Source of the DNA: Methanomassiliicoccaceae archaeon UBA72
Lineage (GTDB): Archaea; Thermoplasmatota; Thermoplasmata; Methanomassiliicoccales; Methanomethylophilaceae
DNA length: 12,659 nt
Assembly: GCA_002509405.1 (NCBI GenBank)
Contig: DAVO01000023.1
Location: 1-12,659, forward strand
Direction of reading: 5' to 3'
The notes under the pieces: generated by a model
Told to the model about the DNA's origin: nothing
The model's database searches: none
Seen by the model: the letters and a program-made list of their open reading frames with translations, nothing else
Position numbers and translations under genes: made by a program
In this document: piece by piece, positions 6,089 to 12,659 of the stretch
How the letters are laid out: the number at the start of each line of letters is the position of its first letter
Numbering within the stretch: the stretch's first letter is position 1

Positions 6089-6222
6089 TACTGCTTGTCC
6101 GGAATCTTGCGGACGTGGTCCCCGAAGGCCGCCGAATGCCGTTTTGGAACGGTTTTCCACAGATGTCCACATAGGTACAATAGGTATCTCTTTTATGTTT
6201 TTTCAAACACTGGCATTTTTAA
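6089..6222. other. Intergenic segment: GC-rich island, hairpin and short repeats
   Basis: This is the middle of the 294-base gap between the winged-helix gene and nrdD. Bases 6089-6170 are GC-rich. They contain the hairpin CCGTT-TTGG-AACGG (6139-6152) followed by TTTT on the plus strand, which looks like a short terminator although no plus-strand gene precedes it. ATAGGTA occurs twice (6171-6177 and 6180-6186), nine bases apart, and from about 6187 the sequence becomes strongly AT-rich. No gene is supported here. A short RNA or regulatory leader is possible but unproven. Confidence 0.35.
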
Positions 6223-6258
6223 TGATAACAATATTGATAACAAATATGATAAAATATG
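6223..6258 (+). repeat. Three tandem 12-bp TGATAACAA boxes upstream of nrdD
   Basis: The units are TGATAACAATAT (6223-6234), TGATAACAAATA (6235-6246) and TGATAAAATATG (6247-6258), in direct head-to-tail order. A weaker relative, TGATTACCA, follows at 6268-6276. The array ends about 37 bases before the nrdD TATA box, a position suited to an activator, or to a repressor acting from upstream. The same box with the same 12-base spacing occurs in the promoter of the divergent winged-helix gene. Confidence 0.6.
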
Positions 6259-6294
6259 TAGTCAAGATGATTACCAGTTATAGTTCAAAAAATA

Positions 6295-6343
6295 CTTTAT
6301 ATCGACCAATACAAACATGGGTGGCTAGAAGGACGGTCGGGAG
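6295..6343 (+). promoter_or_regulatory. nrdD promoter and ribosome binding site
   Basis: CTTTATAT (6295-6302) is a good TATA box and predicts transcription from about 6324. The leader of some 27 bases contains GGGAG (6339-6343), seven bases before the ATG at 6351. Unlike several neighbours, nrdD therefore appears to have a leader and a Shine-Dalgarno sequence. Confidence 0.6.
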
Positions 6344-6350
6344 ATAAGAG

Positions 6351-8441
6351 ATGTACACGGAATCAGACAATATCGCAAAGAGGGGCCCCGAGTCTACGGA
6401 CATCGGCCTGTTCGTCAGGTCTTCTGACGATGATTTCAAGAAATGGGACAAGAAGAGGATCTACGACGCGCTCCTCAAAGAGACGGATATCTCCGAGCTT
6501 AACGCGATGCTCATAGCCAACGATGTCGACCGCATGGTAAAGCAGATCGGAATCCGTTACATCACCGCGCCTCTGATCAGAGAGCTCACGAACGCCAAGC
6601 TCATGGAGCACGGCCTCGAGGACGTCAGGAAGCAGCACACAAGATTGGGTGTGCCCATCTACGACGCGAGGGAGATCATAATGTCTCCCAACAAGGAGAA
6701 CGCCAACGTCCCCCACGGCCCGGAGGCTACCAACCTGACCCTGGCGGAGAACATAAAGAAGGAGTTCGCCCTGCTTGAGGTATTCTCTCCCGACGTTGCG
6801 GACGCACACATGTCCGGATTGATCCACCTCCACGACCTCGGGATGATAGACCGCCCCTACTGCAGCGGTCAATCCATAGAATATGTCAAGAAATTCGGGC
6901 TGAACCTTCCGAACGCGATGTCCATCGCGAAGCCCGCGAAGCACCCTGAGGTGCTCATAGAACAGATAATAAAATTCTCCGCCGCCCTGCAGGGGCACTA
7001 CGCCGGAGCGATAGGATGGGACGCCTTCAACGTGTTCCTTTCGCCGTACCTCGTGGGCCTGGACGACAGCAGGATGCACCAGCTCGCGCAGATATTGGTA
7101 TACGAGTACGCACAGCAGGCCGTCGCCAGGGGCGGGCAGTCCATATTCAGCGACCTGAACATATACTGGGAGACTCCGAAGCATTTCATCGGCGTACCGG
7201 CGATAGGCCCCGGAGGGGAATACACCGGCAAGAACTACGAGGACTACGAGCTTGAATCCCAGAGGTTCGCGATGGCCCTCATGGACGTCTATCTCGAGGG
7301 GGACGCGAACGGCAGGCCGTTCTTCTTCCCCAAGCCCGAGGTGCACATCACCGACCGCTTCTTCGTCACGCCCGGAAGCGAGGAGTTCATGCTGAAGATA
7401 TGCCGTTTGGCCTCCGAGATGGGCAACACCTATTTCGTGTTCGACCGCGGAGACACCGCCCGGGTCTCGGAATGCTGCAGGCTTTCGTTCAATCTCGACG
7501 AGCAGGACATCGAGGACGCGAAGACGCCTTGGAAGATGCGCTTCTCCGCAATGCAGAACGCCACGCTCAACCTCCCGCGCATAGCCTATCTTGCGAACGG
7601 CAGCGACGAGGCACTGTACAAAGGCATAACCGATGCCCTCGGGCTCGTGGTCAGGGCGCACAGCGAGAAGAAGGCCTTCATCCAGGAACTTCTCGCTCTC
7701 GGCAACAGCGGCCCTCTGGGCCTGCTTACGATGAACCTCGACGGAGAACCCTACTACAGGATCGAGAAATCCTCGTACCTCATCGGGATACTCGGCCTGA
7801 ACGAGATGGTGCAGTTCCACACAGGCCACGAGATACACGAGTCCAAGGATTCGATCAGATTCGGGCTCGGCGTCATAGCGTACATGAAGAAGGAGGCGGA
7901 GAGGCTCTCCCGCGAAAGCGGCCTCAAGCTGTCGCTCGAGCAGACCCCCGCCGAGTCGACCGCATACAGATTCGCAAAACTGGACCTCAGGGACTTCCCC
8001 AAGGAGGCCGGCGCCGTCGTCAAAGGGGACCGCAACACCGGAGAGGTCTATTACACCAACTCCACGTATCTCAACGTCGGAGCGGACGTCGGCCCCGTCG
8101 AGCGCGTGAAGATAGAGGGCATGTTCCACCCCATAATAGACGCCGGGGCCCTGACGCACATATGGCTCGGGGAATCGAAGCCCTCCGCGGAGAGCGTGGC
8201 ATCCTTTGTGAGAAACACTTTCGAGAAGACGCAGAACGGGCAGATCGCGTTCAGCCCGGAGTTCACGTCATGTCTCGACTGCGGCAAGACCTCCAGGGGA
8301 CTCTCTGAAAAATGCCTGTTCTGCGGTTCCGCCCACATAGAGGGGATCACCCGCGTGACCGGATTCTTCTCTAAGATATCCGGCTGGAACAAAGGCAAGA
8401 GGGGCGAGCTTGCGGACCGCCGCAAGGGACAGGGCCTCTGA
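6351..8441 (+). CDS. nrdD: Anaerobic ribonucleoside-triphosphate reductase
   Basis: A 696-residue class III ribonucleotide reductase, which reduces NTPs to dNTPs through a glycyl radical in the cytoplasm. Residues about 18-95 form an ATP-cone-like regulatory domain (F-x-x-W-D-K-K-R-I-Y-D-A-L opening). The barrel follows from about 100, with IHLHDLGM (158-165), Cys171 in PYCSG as a probable active-site cysteine, the Cys375-Cys376 pair in ECCRLSF at the other active-site cysteine position, and MQNATLNLPR (401-410). The C-terminus has the zinc site CLDC (641-644) and CLFC (655-658), then RVTGFF with the glycyl radical at Gly671. The gene looks complete. The radical SAM activase NrdG that must make the radical is not in this window. 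A tandem-box regulatory region lies upstream, suggesting control by the divergent winged-helix protein. Confidence 0.97.
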   Translation: MYTESDNIAKRGPESTDIGLFVRSSDDDFKKWDKKRIYDALLKETDISELNAMLIANDVDRMVKQIGIRYITAPLIRELTNAKLMEHGLEDVRKQHTRLGVPIYDAREIIMSPNKENANVPHGPEATNLTLAENIKKEFALLEVFSPDVADAHMSGLIHLHDLGMIDRPYCSGQSIEYVKKFGLNLPNAMSIAKPAKHPEVLIEQIIKFSAALQGHYAGAIGWDAFNVFLSPYLVGLDDSRMHQLAQILVYEYAQQAVARGGQSIFSDLNIYWETPKHFIGVPAIGPGGEYTGKNYEDYELESQRFAMALMDVYLEGDANGRPFFFPKPEVHITDRFFVTPGSEEFMLKICRLASEMGNTYFVFDRGDTARVSECCRLSFNLDEQDIEDAKTPWKMRFSAMQNATLNLPRIAYLANGSDEALYKGITDALGLVVRAHSEKKAFIQELLALGNSGPLGLLTMNLDGEPYYRIEKSSYLIGILGLNEMVQFHTGHEIHESKDSIRFGLGVIAYMKKEAERLSRESGLKLSLEQTPAESTAYRFAKLDLRDFPKEAGAVVKGDRNTGEVYYTNSTYLNVGADVGPVERVKIEGMFHPIIDAGALTHIWLGESKPSAESVASFVRNTFEKTQNGQIAFSPEFTSCLDCGKTSRGLSEKCLFCGSAHIEGITRVTGFFSKISGWNKGKRGELADRRKGQGL

Positions 8442-8442
8442 G

Positions 8443-8454
8443 GTTTTTGCTTTA
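8443..8454 (+). terminator. T-rich terminator directly after nrdD
   Basis: GGTTTTTGCTTT starts two bases after the nrdD stop codon. T-rich tracts like this are sufficient for archaeal termination. The hairpins further downstream may add to it. Confidence 0.4.
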
Positions 8455-8457
8455 TCG

Positions 8458-8500
8458 GCGGCCCCGCGGGGGCCGCATCCCGGCATGTGAGCCGGGGTGC
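8458..8500. terminator. Two overlapping hairpins between convergent nrdD and corA
   Basis: The first is GCGGCCCC-GCG-GGGGCCGC (8458-8476), a perfect 8-bp stem. The second pairs 8475-8484 with 8491-8500 (GCATCCCGGC with GCCGGGGTGC), ten pairs including one G-U. They share bases 8475-8476, so they can stack or compete. They lie just before the corA stop on the other strand, so a role in 3' end formation of one or both transcripts is likely. No T-run follows them in either direction. Confidence 0.5.
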
Positions 8501-8502
8501 GG

Positions 8503-9450
8503 TCATCTCCACATATTGCGCTTGCGCAGGTACTCGATGCCGAAGACGACGGATATCACCATCACCGCGATCATCGCCCAGAAACCCCAGTCGTAGCCCG
8601 CAAGAGGGATGACGGAGAAGTTCATTCCGAATATTCCCGACAGCATCGTGGGGATGGATATGATCAGGGTTATGGATGTCAAAAACTTCATGACGCTTGC
8701 CAGGGAGTTATTGATATCGGACTCCACCAGCTGGCGGGTACCTTTGATGATCTCGCTGTACGTCATGGTCATCTCCAGCGCCTGATTCGTCTCGATCGAC
8801 ACATCCTCCATGAGGTCGCGGTCGTCCGGCTCCGTTATGAATTTGAACTGCTTGCTGAGCCTGTCCACCACCGAGAGGTTCATGCTCAGCGACGTCTTGA
8901 AGTAGACCAGGTTGGATTCCAGCTCGTGCAGCTCGAACAGGTCGTTGCGCTGGGTGCTGTTCCTTATGGACGCCTCGATGGCCATGCGCTTCTTCTCGAT
9001 GAGCTTCAGGTGGTTCTGGTACTGCAGGGCCACTCTGAACAGTATCTGAAGGGCGAACCTGGTGTGCTTCTCCACGTTTATCGTGTTGATGGGCTTCACC
9101 TTCCCGGTCATAAGCGAGCTGATGGCGAAGATGTTCTGCAGACATACGGTCACGATGGCGTTTGACGTGATCGTTATGGAAAGCGGATACGTGGTGTATT
9201 CTTCGCGCTGGTTCCTTATCTCCGTCGCCGGGGCGTCGATCAAGATCAGGGAATAGTCGTTCTGTATCTCCAGCCTCGAACCCTCCTCGTCGTCCAGGGC
9301 CGCGGCTATGCAGTCTCTGCTGACCCTCAGTTTCGTCACGACCTCCATGATCTCCTCTTCGGTGGGACGGATCATATTGATCCACACGTTTCCCTTGATC
9401 TCGTCGACCATGACGGCGCGGCCGTCGACCATTCCGTAAACTTCGTACAT
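8503..9450 (-). CDS. corA: CorA family divalent cation transporter
   Basis: A 315-residue CorA-type protein: a soluble alpha/beta N-terminal domain (about 1-130), long stalk helices (about 130-255), then two membrane spans (about 256-275 and 288-308) with the pore-mouth motif G275-M276-N277. The family normally has Tyr before this motif; here it is Phe274 (IFGMNF). The short basic tail after the second span (KRNMWR) is usual. CorA pentamers pass magnesium, and relatives pass cobalt, nickel or zinc; the sequence does not settle which. A strong GGGGGTGA (9454-9461) precedes the ATG and partly lies in the stop codon region of the protease gene 11 bases upstream, so the two genes are almost certainly cotranscribed. 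It converges on nrdD. Confidence 0.92.
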   Translation of the reverse strand: MYEVYGMVDGRAVMVDEIKGNVWINMIRPTEEEIMEVVTKLRVSRDCIAAALDDEEGSRLEIQNDYSLILIDAPATEIRNQREEYTTYPLSITITSNAIVTVCLQNIFAISSLMTGKVKPINTINVEKHTRFALQILFRVALQYQNHLKLIEKKRMAIEASIRNSTQRNDLFELHELESNLVYFKTSLSMNLSVVDRLSKQFKFITEPDDRDLMEDVSIETNQALEMTMTYSEIIKGTRQLVESDINNSLASVMKFLTSITLIISIPTMLSGIFGMNFSVIPLAGYDWGFWAMIAVMVISVVFGIEYLRKRNMWR

Positions 9451-9461
9451 TCTTCACCCCC

Positions 9462-11027
9462 TTAGAATATAACAGCAACGATGACTAATATTAATAAGAA
9501 TATCATGAAACCCGATACAGCGCGCGTGATGTTCTCTGCCACGGCCTCCCTGGTTTTTTGGTCCCTGTATTCGATCCTGTCGAGCAGCTGGTTGATCCAT
9601 CCTCTGAGAAGGAAGCCTCCGTCGAACGGGACCGCCGGTATGGCATTGGTTATGCCCAGAAGGATGTTGACCCAGAACATCCAGTAGAAGAGGGATGCCA
9701 CAATCCAGAATATGTCTCCGCCGGGGGCGTCGAACCACCATTGGCAGTGCTCCGGTACGGGAGAGAACCCGCTCCAGGAATTGAAGGGATAGTTGAGGAC
9801 CTTCATCACGCCGTCTGCGAGCCCGGAAGCTCCGAAGGCGGGGTCCGAAGCGGTCCCCATGATATAGCCGGGGGTGATGAAGCTTATCCCGCTGTAGCTG
9901 ACGCCTATCCCTATGTAACCGATCCCGTTGTTGTCCCCGAGGGTCAGGGTTTTGCTTTCGGTCAGGCCGCTGCCGAGGACGGTATATGTGATCGTTACGA
10001 CCTGTCCCTGCTCCGAGCTCGAGATGAAGTCCCTGAACGTCCTGACCCCATAGATATCGTATGTCTCCGAACCGGTCGCTATGCTGTTTATCATGACATC
10101 GTCGGGAAGCCCTGCTTCTGCGGCCGGGGAGTCCGGCGAGACGGACGAGACATAAAGCCCCAGGACCGTCTCGGCGGTACGTTCGCCGCCCTCGGTAAGA
10201 TATGTGACAGTATGGGTGGAGCTGCCGTAGTCCTGCTCGTCCGTGAGGGTGTAATACCCCATGTATTCGCCGGCGGTCACGGCCGTACCGTCTATTTCGG
10301 TGATCACCGCCCCCGCAGGTATGCCTGCATCGTCGGCCGGGGAGCCCGGCGCCACCCCGTACACGCCCGCGCCGTCGTCGGACACGCCAGCGACGGTGCC
10401 GACCGACCCCAGCATAAGTACCGAGAACACCAGGAACGAGACGACCGCGGCGACGAAATTCACCGATATGCCCGCAGAATAGACGCTCATCCTGCTGCGC
10501 AGCGAAGCTTTGTCCGTATCCTCCTCGTTCATCTCGACGAACGCCCCGAGCGGCACCACGGCGTACATCAGGCCTGAAGATTCGACACGTATGCCGTTGG
10601 CCTTTGACTGTACGCCATGGGCGAACTCGTGTATGACCATCGAGACCATCAGGGCTATGACGCCGAAAACGATGAAATGTGTCAAGTTCAGGCCGGTCGA
10701 CGCGAACGATGCCGTGCCTGAGCTGGTGAAAGCGTAGGGAAGATTGATCACGGCGGTCGCCATGAAGAATATCATAACGGCCATGAGCATGACCGAGATC
10801 GCAGTCGAAACGGTCGCAAACGCGCTGCACAGCCTGCGGTGGGAACCCAAGCCCCCCATCAGCCGCTGGCCCCTTTGGGTCCTGTACATAACCATCGGCC
10901 CCCTCACGGAAAGCCCCAGCTCCGCGGCCCTGGGCGAACGCCAGACCCATACGAAGATCGGAACGTAAAGAACCGCGAGCAGAATTAAGATTATCCAGAT
11001 TATGCTGATGCCCAATCCCTCGGACAC
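9462..11027 (-). CDS. Site-2 protease family membrane metalloprotease with two PDZ domains
   Basis: A 521-residue M50-type intramembrane protease. The zinc site is HEFAH at 133-137 within the third hydrophobic segment; the second zinc-ligand motif is NAIPAVPFDGG (461-471), with Asp469. Between them lie two PDZ-like domains: one around GVAPGSPADDAGIPAGAVITEIDG (about 215-290) and one around VSPDSPAAEAGLPDDVMINSI (about 291-375). Hydrophobic spans are seen at about 7-28, 75-98, 115-140, 185-207, 437-465 and 500-520. Such enzymes cut membrane-embedded substrates such as anti-sigma factors in bacteria or peptides; archaeal substrates are mostly unknown. The start is GTG at 11027. A TATA-like ATTAATAAG lies at 11041-11049, slightly close for a leaderless start, so the exact start is less sure than the gene. 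It is followed closely by corA. Confidence 0.93.
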   Translation of the reverse strand: MSEGLGISIIWIILILLAVLYVPIFVWVWRSPRAAELGLSVRGPMVMYRTQRGQRLMGGLGSHRRLCSAFATVSTAISVMLMAVMIFFMATAVINLPYAFTSSGTASFASTGLNLTHFIVFGVIALMVSMVIHEFAHGVQSKANGIRVESSGLMYAVVPLGAFVEMNEEDTDKASLRSRMSVYSAGISVNFVAAVVSFLVFSVLMLGSVGTVAGVSDDGAGVYGVAPGSPADDAGIPAGAVITEIDGTAVTAGEYMGYYTLTDEQDYGSSTHTVTYLTEGGERTAETVLGLYVSSVSPDSPAAEAGLPDDVMINSIATGSETYDIYGVRTFRDFISSSEQGQVVTITYTVLGSGLTESKTLTLGDNNGIGYIGIGVSYSGISFITPGYIMGTASDPAFGASGLADGVMKVLNYPFNSWSGFSPVPEHCQWWFDAPGGDIFWIVASLFYWMFWVNILLGITNAIPAVPFDGGFLLRGWINQLLDRIEYRDQKTREAVAENITRAVSGFMIFLLILVIVAVIF

Positions 11028-11040
11028 ACAATAACTTTGA

Positions 11041-11058
11041 CTTATTAATCTTTACTTT
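11041..11058 (-). promoter_or_regulatory. Probable promoter of the protease-corA pair
   Basis: The minus strand reads AAAGTAAAGATTAATAAG over these bases, an AT-rich patch in a GC-rich surround. The second half is the better TATA match but is only about 18 bases before the GTG start; the first half has the right spacing but a weaker match. It lies in the 81-base gap behind mptE, implying that protease and corA can be expressed separately from the upstream genes. Confidence 0.4.
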
Positions 11059-11108
11059 GGAGCGATAAGCGATCCCCTCGGCCGGGTCAGGTGTTTCCCG
11101 GGCAGGCT

Positions 11109-11774
11109 TCAAGGCACGACTATCTCGATTCCGGGGGGATTCATATCGTATATGATCCGCCGGGCCCACTCCAGCTTTCTCTTCGAACGGTCCGGGTCGT
11201 CACCCGCCCTGAGTCTGGGCTTGTCGAAATCGAACCCCTGCAGGAATATCTTCACGGCCCCGAAATGCCTCGCGGTGCAGACGGCCCTGTCCCCGTCGGT
11301 GAAGCCGCCGTAGTTGGCGACCGTCCCGAAAGGTCGGCTCTGGGTGGTCAGCACCAGAGGTCCTTTGAACTCTCTGGCGTAACGGACGACGGCATCGTAG
11401 TTGTCTCCGTGGGCCAATATCAGGGTCAGGGCCCCCGAGCCGCTGGCCTCTATCTGATAGTCTACATTCCCGTCGAGGTCGGTGACGACGATATCGGGAC
11501 CGATGCCCGCTTCGACGACCCTCTCGGTGGCCGAGCCTGCGGAGATCAGGGTCCCGCGGGGCTCGGCTTTCCCGATGTCCTTCTCGAGGGACCCGGCATC
11601 TCCGAACACCGTTGCCTCGTTACCCATGATCTCGGCGAGCACGTCGTCCATCACAAGGTCGGAATTCAGTGTCAGGGCCTTGAGCACCCTGACGGAGTTC
11701 TCGTCCTCGCCGATGTCGAGGCCCAGGTCCTTTACGATCTCGAGATAGACCGGCTCCCATTCCGCATAGTCCAA
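11109..11774 (-). CDS. mptE: 6-hydroxymethyl-7,8-dihydropterin pyrophosphokinase, MptE-like (DUF115)
   Basis: A 221-residue archaeal pterin pyrophosphokinase. It should transfer pyrophosphate from ATP to 6-hydroxymethyl-7,8-dihydropterin, an early step of tetrahydromethanopterin (or other archaeal pterin) synthesis. Family motifs seen: GSATERVVEAGIGPDIVVTDLDG (80-102), AHGDN (121-125), GGFTDGDRAVCTA (156-168), GFDF (180-183) and the SKRKLEWAR end (197-205). This is the archaeal COG1634 type, unrelated to bacterial FolK. The start is a TTG at 11774, three bases after the stop of the DUF373 gene, supported by GGAGG at 11783-11787 eight bases upstream; no better start exists in frame. Its tight spacing makes it cotranscribed with DUF373. 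The enzymatic assignment rests on family knowledge. Confidence 0.88.
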   Translation of the reverse strand: MDYAEWEPVYLEIVKDLGLDIGEDENSVRVLKALTLNSDLVMDDVLAEIMGNEATVFGDAGSLEKDIGKAEPRGTLISAGSATERVVEAGIGPDIVVTDLDGNVDYQIEASGSGALTLILAHGDNYDAVVRYAREFKGPLVLTTQSRPFGTVANYGGFTDGDRAVCTARHFGAVKIFLQGFDFDKPRLRAGDDPDRSKRKLEWARRIIYDMNPPGIEIVVP

Positions 11775-11777
11775 CGC

Positions 11778-12659
11778 TCACGCCTCCGCTTCCGGGGAGT
11801 CGGGCACATCGCGTTCGAAATGTGTCCTGACGGCGGTCGCTATCAGAGCAAAGATGATGCCCGTCACTATCTCGGCGGCGATAAGGCTGGTGATGTTAAG
11901 TCCGATGCTGATGTAGGACATCATAAGGTCTATGGCGCCCGTGATGACCATCCCGATGCCCAAAAAGTTGATCGAGCCCGTGATGAAGCTGAGCTTTATG
12001 GAGCCTTTCGACAGATATTCGTTGATGAAGCTCCCGACGGAGAAGACCAGTATCGAGAAGACGATGGGCCACGTGGCCACGGCGCAGAACCGAAGGATCA
12101 TCTGGAAGGGAGTGGGGGCGTAATAGTTCTGGACGGTCAAGACGCCCAATACGAGTCCCGAGGCCACCAGCGACAGGGAGATCAGGGAGAAAGTGATCAC
12201 AACGCTCCCCGACCTGAGGTTCGCGGCCCACCGGGAAAGCCAGCGCGAGACCTTGTCCACCAGGCTGTATCCGTAGACCAGGAGTATCGCCCCTATCACA
12301 AGGACGATCAGGGAGCCCGATATCCTGGAGAAGCTGTCGGCATCCAGCCCGTAGAAGTAGATCATGGGCAGGATGTACACAAACGACATCAGTACCAGCA
12401 GCCACCCGACAGGCGTCATGTACCTCTTGCGCTTTACGGGGTCCTCCAGCATCTTGGTGATTATGTAGACCGTGCCTTCCAGCCCGGGGGACTGCTTGAC
12501 GACGACCTTCCTGACTGAATCGATCGGTACCCTGGACGATATGACCGGATAGACGTATTCGTCCTCGGCGCCGTCGCCGACGAGGATTATCCTGTCGGGA
12601 TTCACCTCTTGTAAGACCTTGTCCAGCTCGGCTATCACCGCGGAGTCGGAACGGTAGCC
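11778..12659 (-). CDS. DUF373 family membrane protein, 5' end outside window
   Basis: The reading frame stays open to the right edge, so the visible 293 residues lack the N-terminus. A GTG at 12638 could be a start, but the codons before it continue in frame and the family is longer, so it is internal. The visible part has a soluble stretch with VGDGAEDEYVYPVISSRVPIDSV (a conserved acidic loop of this archaeal family) and KQSPGLEGTVYII, then a membrane domain of about six to seven hydrophobic segments, beginning PVGWLLVLMSFVYILP, and an acidic cytoplasmic tail. DUF373 proteins are widespread in archaea and have no known function. Its stop lies three bases before mptE, so the two are cotranscribed. 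A link to pterin metabolism would be guilt by association only. Confidence 0.85.
   Translation of the reverse strand, partial: GYRSDSAVIAELDKVLQEVNPDRIILVGDGAEDEYVYPVISSRVPIDSVRKVVVKQSPGLEGTVYIITKMLEDPVKRKRYMTPVGWLLVLMSFVYILPMIYFYGLDADSFSRISGSLIVLVIGAILLVYGYSLVDKVSRWLSRWAANLRSGSVVITFSLISLSLVASGLVLGVLTVQNYYAPTPFQMILRFCAVATWPIVFSILVFSVGSFINEYLSKGSIKLSFITGSINFLGIGMVITGAIDLMMSYISIGLNITSLIAAEIVTGIIFALIATAVRTHFERDVPDSPEAEA
11783..11787 (-). promoter_or_regulatory. Ribosome binding site supporting the TTG start of mptE
   Basis: GGAGG on the minus strand, eight bases before the TTG at 11774 and overlapping the last codons of the DUF373 gene. It supports use of this rare start codon and coupled translation. 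Confidence 0.6.

Noticed and set aside
6139..6156. Hairpin plus TTTT as a normal gene terminator
   Set aside because: No plus-strand gene lies immediately upstream, so it was recorded only as an unexplained structure.
6057..6206. 50-residue N-terminal extension of the winged-helix protein
   Set aside because: The stretch is low in plausible structure, rich in Arg and Ser, and contains the TATA box and repeats; ATG 6056 has the right promoter spacing.
6223..6258. Tandem 12-bp repeats as a CRISPR or replication origin array
   Set aside because: Units are too short and without spacers for CRISPR, and no Orc1/Cdc6 gene or origin recognition box is nearby; an operator array fits better.
6163..6320. 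AT-rich region as an integrated element or transfer scar
   Set aside because: It holds a normal promoter, no integrase, no att-like duplication and flanking genes are core functions.
6363..8159. 598-codon minus-strand open frame over nrdD
   Set aside because: Antisense shadow of a gene with a complete set of catalytic motifs.
11091..12518. 475-codon plus-strand open frame
   Set aside because: Shadow of mptE and DUF373 on the other strand; composition is rich in Gly, Asp, His and Arg with no domain signal.
12618..12638. GTG 12638 as true start of the DUF373 protein
   Set aside because: The frame continues to the window edge without a stop and the residues before it look like part of the same domain.

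Overview
The window looks like chromosome from a methanogenic archaeon. It carries a recognisable methanogenesis marker 2 protein, an archaeal-type pterin pyrophosphokinase (MptE), a DUF373 membrane protein, an archaeal SRP (7S) RNA and archaeal promoter architecture. Several genes have a TATA box about 25 bases before the start codon and no Shine-Dalgarno sequence, which suggests leaderless mRNAs. Protein style, the anaerobic NrdD reductase and the absence of any TAG stop codon (10 TGA, 2 TAA) fit the Methanomassiliicoccales. That placement is an inference, and no sequence search was possible.

Layout. At the left edge (1-1862), a zinc-ribbon gene cut by the edge and an orphan ModF-type ABC ATPase lie on the minus strand, divergent from an aldo/keto reductase that lacks two of its four usual catalytic residues. 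From 1851 to 3618 a minus-strand operon encodes a 44-residue membrane peptide and a sodium:solute symporter. Its promoter has a perfect 7-bp palindrome between the TATA box and the expected transcription start. A MazG-type nucleotide pyrophosphohydrolase diverges from it (3740-4105). The SRP RNA gene follows (about 4153-4463), with its own TATA box.

From 4471 to 6056 the minus strand carries methanogenesis marker 2 and an unrecognised winged-helix-like protein, each with its own promoter. A 294-base AT-rich intergenic region then separates the latter from nrdD (6351-8441, plus). Repeats of a TGATAAC box at a 12-base spacing occur on both sides of this region, in the regulator's own promoter and upstream of nrdD. 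This is the most interesting regulatory signal seen here. Two overlapping hairpins lie between nrdD and the convergent corA.

From 8503 to the right edge the minus strand holds, in transcription order, a DUF373 membrane protein (5' end outside the window), mptE, a two-PDZ site-2 protease and a CorA-family cation channel. DUF373-mptE and protease-corA are tightly spaced pairs. Dinucleotide and deoxynucleotide supply (NrdD, MazG), pterin synthesis, membrane proteolysis and ion transport are therefore neighbours. Apart from the tight pairs, nothing shows that they form one pathway. No mobile element, CRISPR array or tRNA gene was seen.
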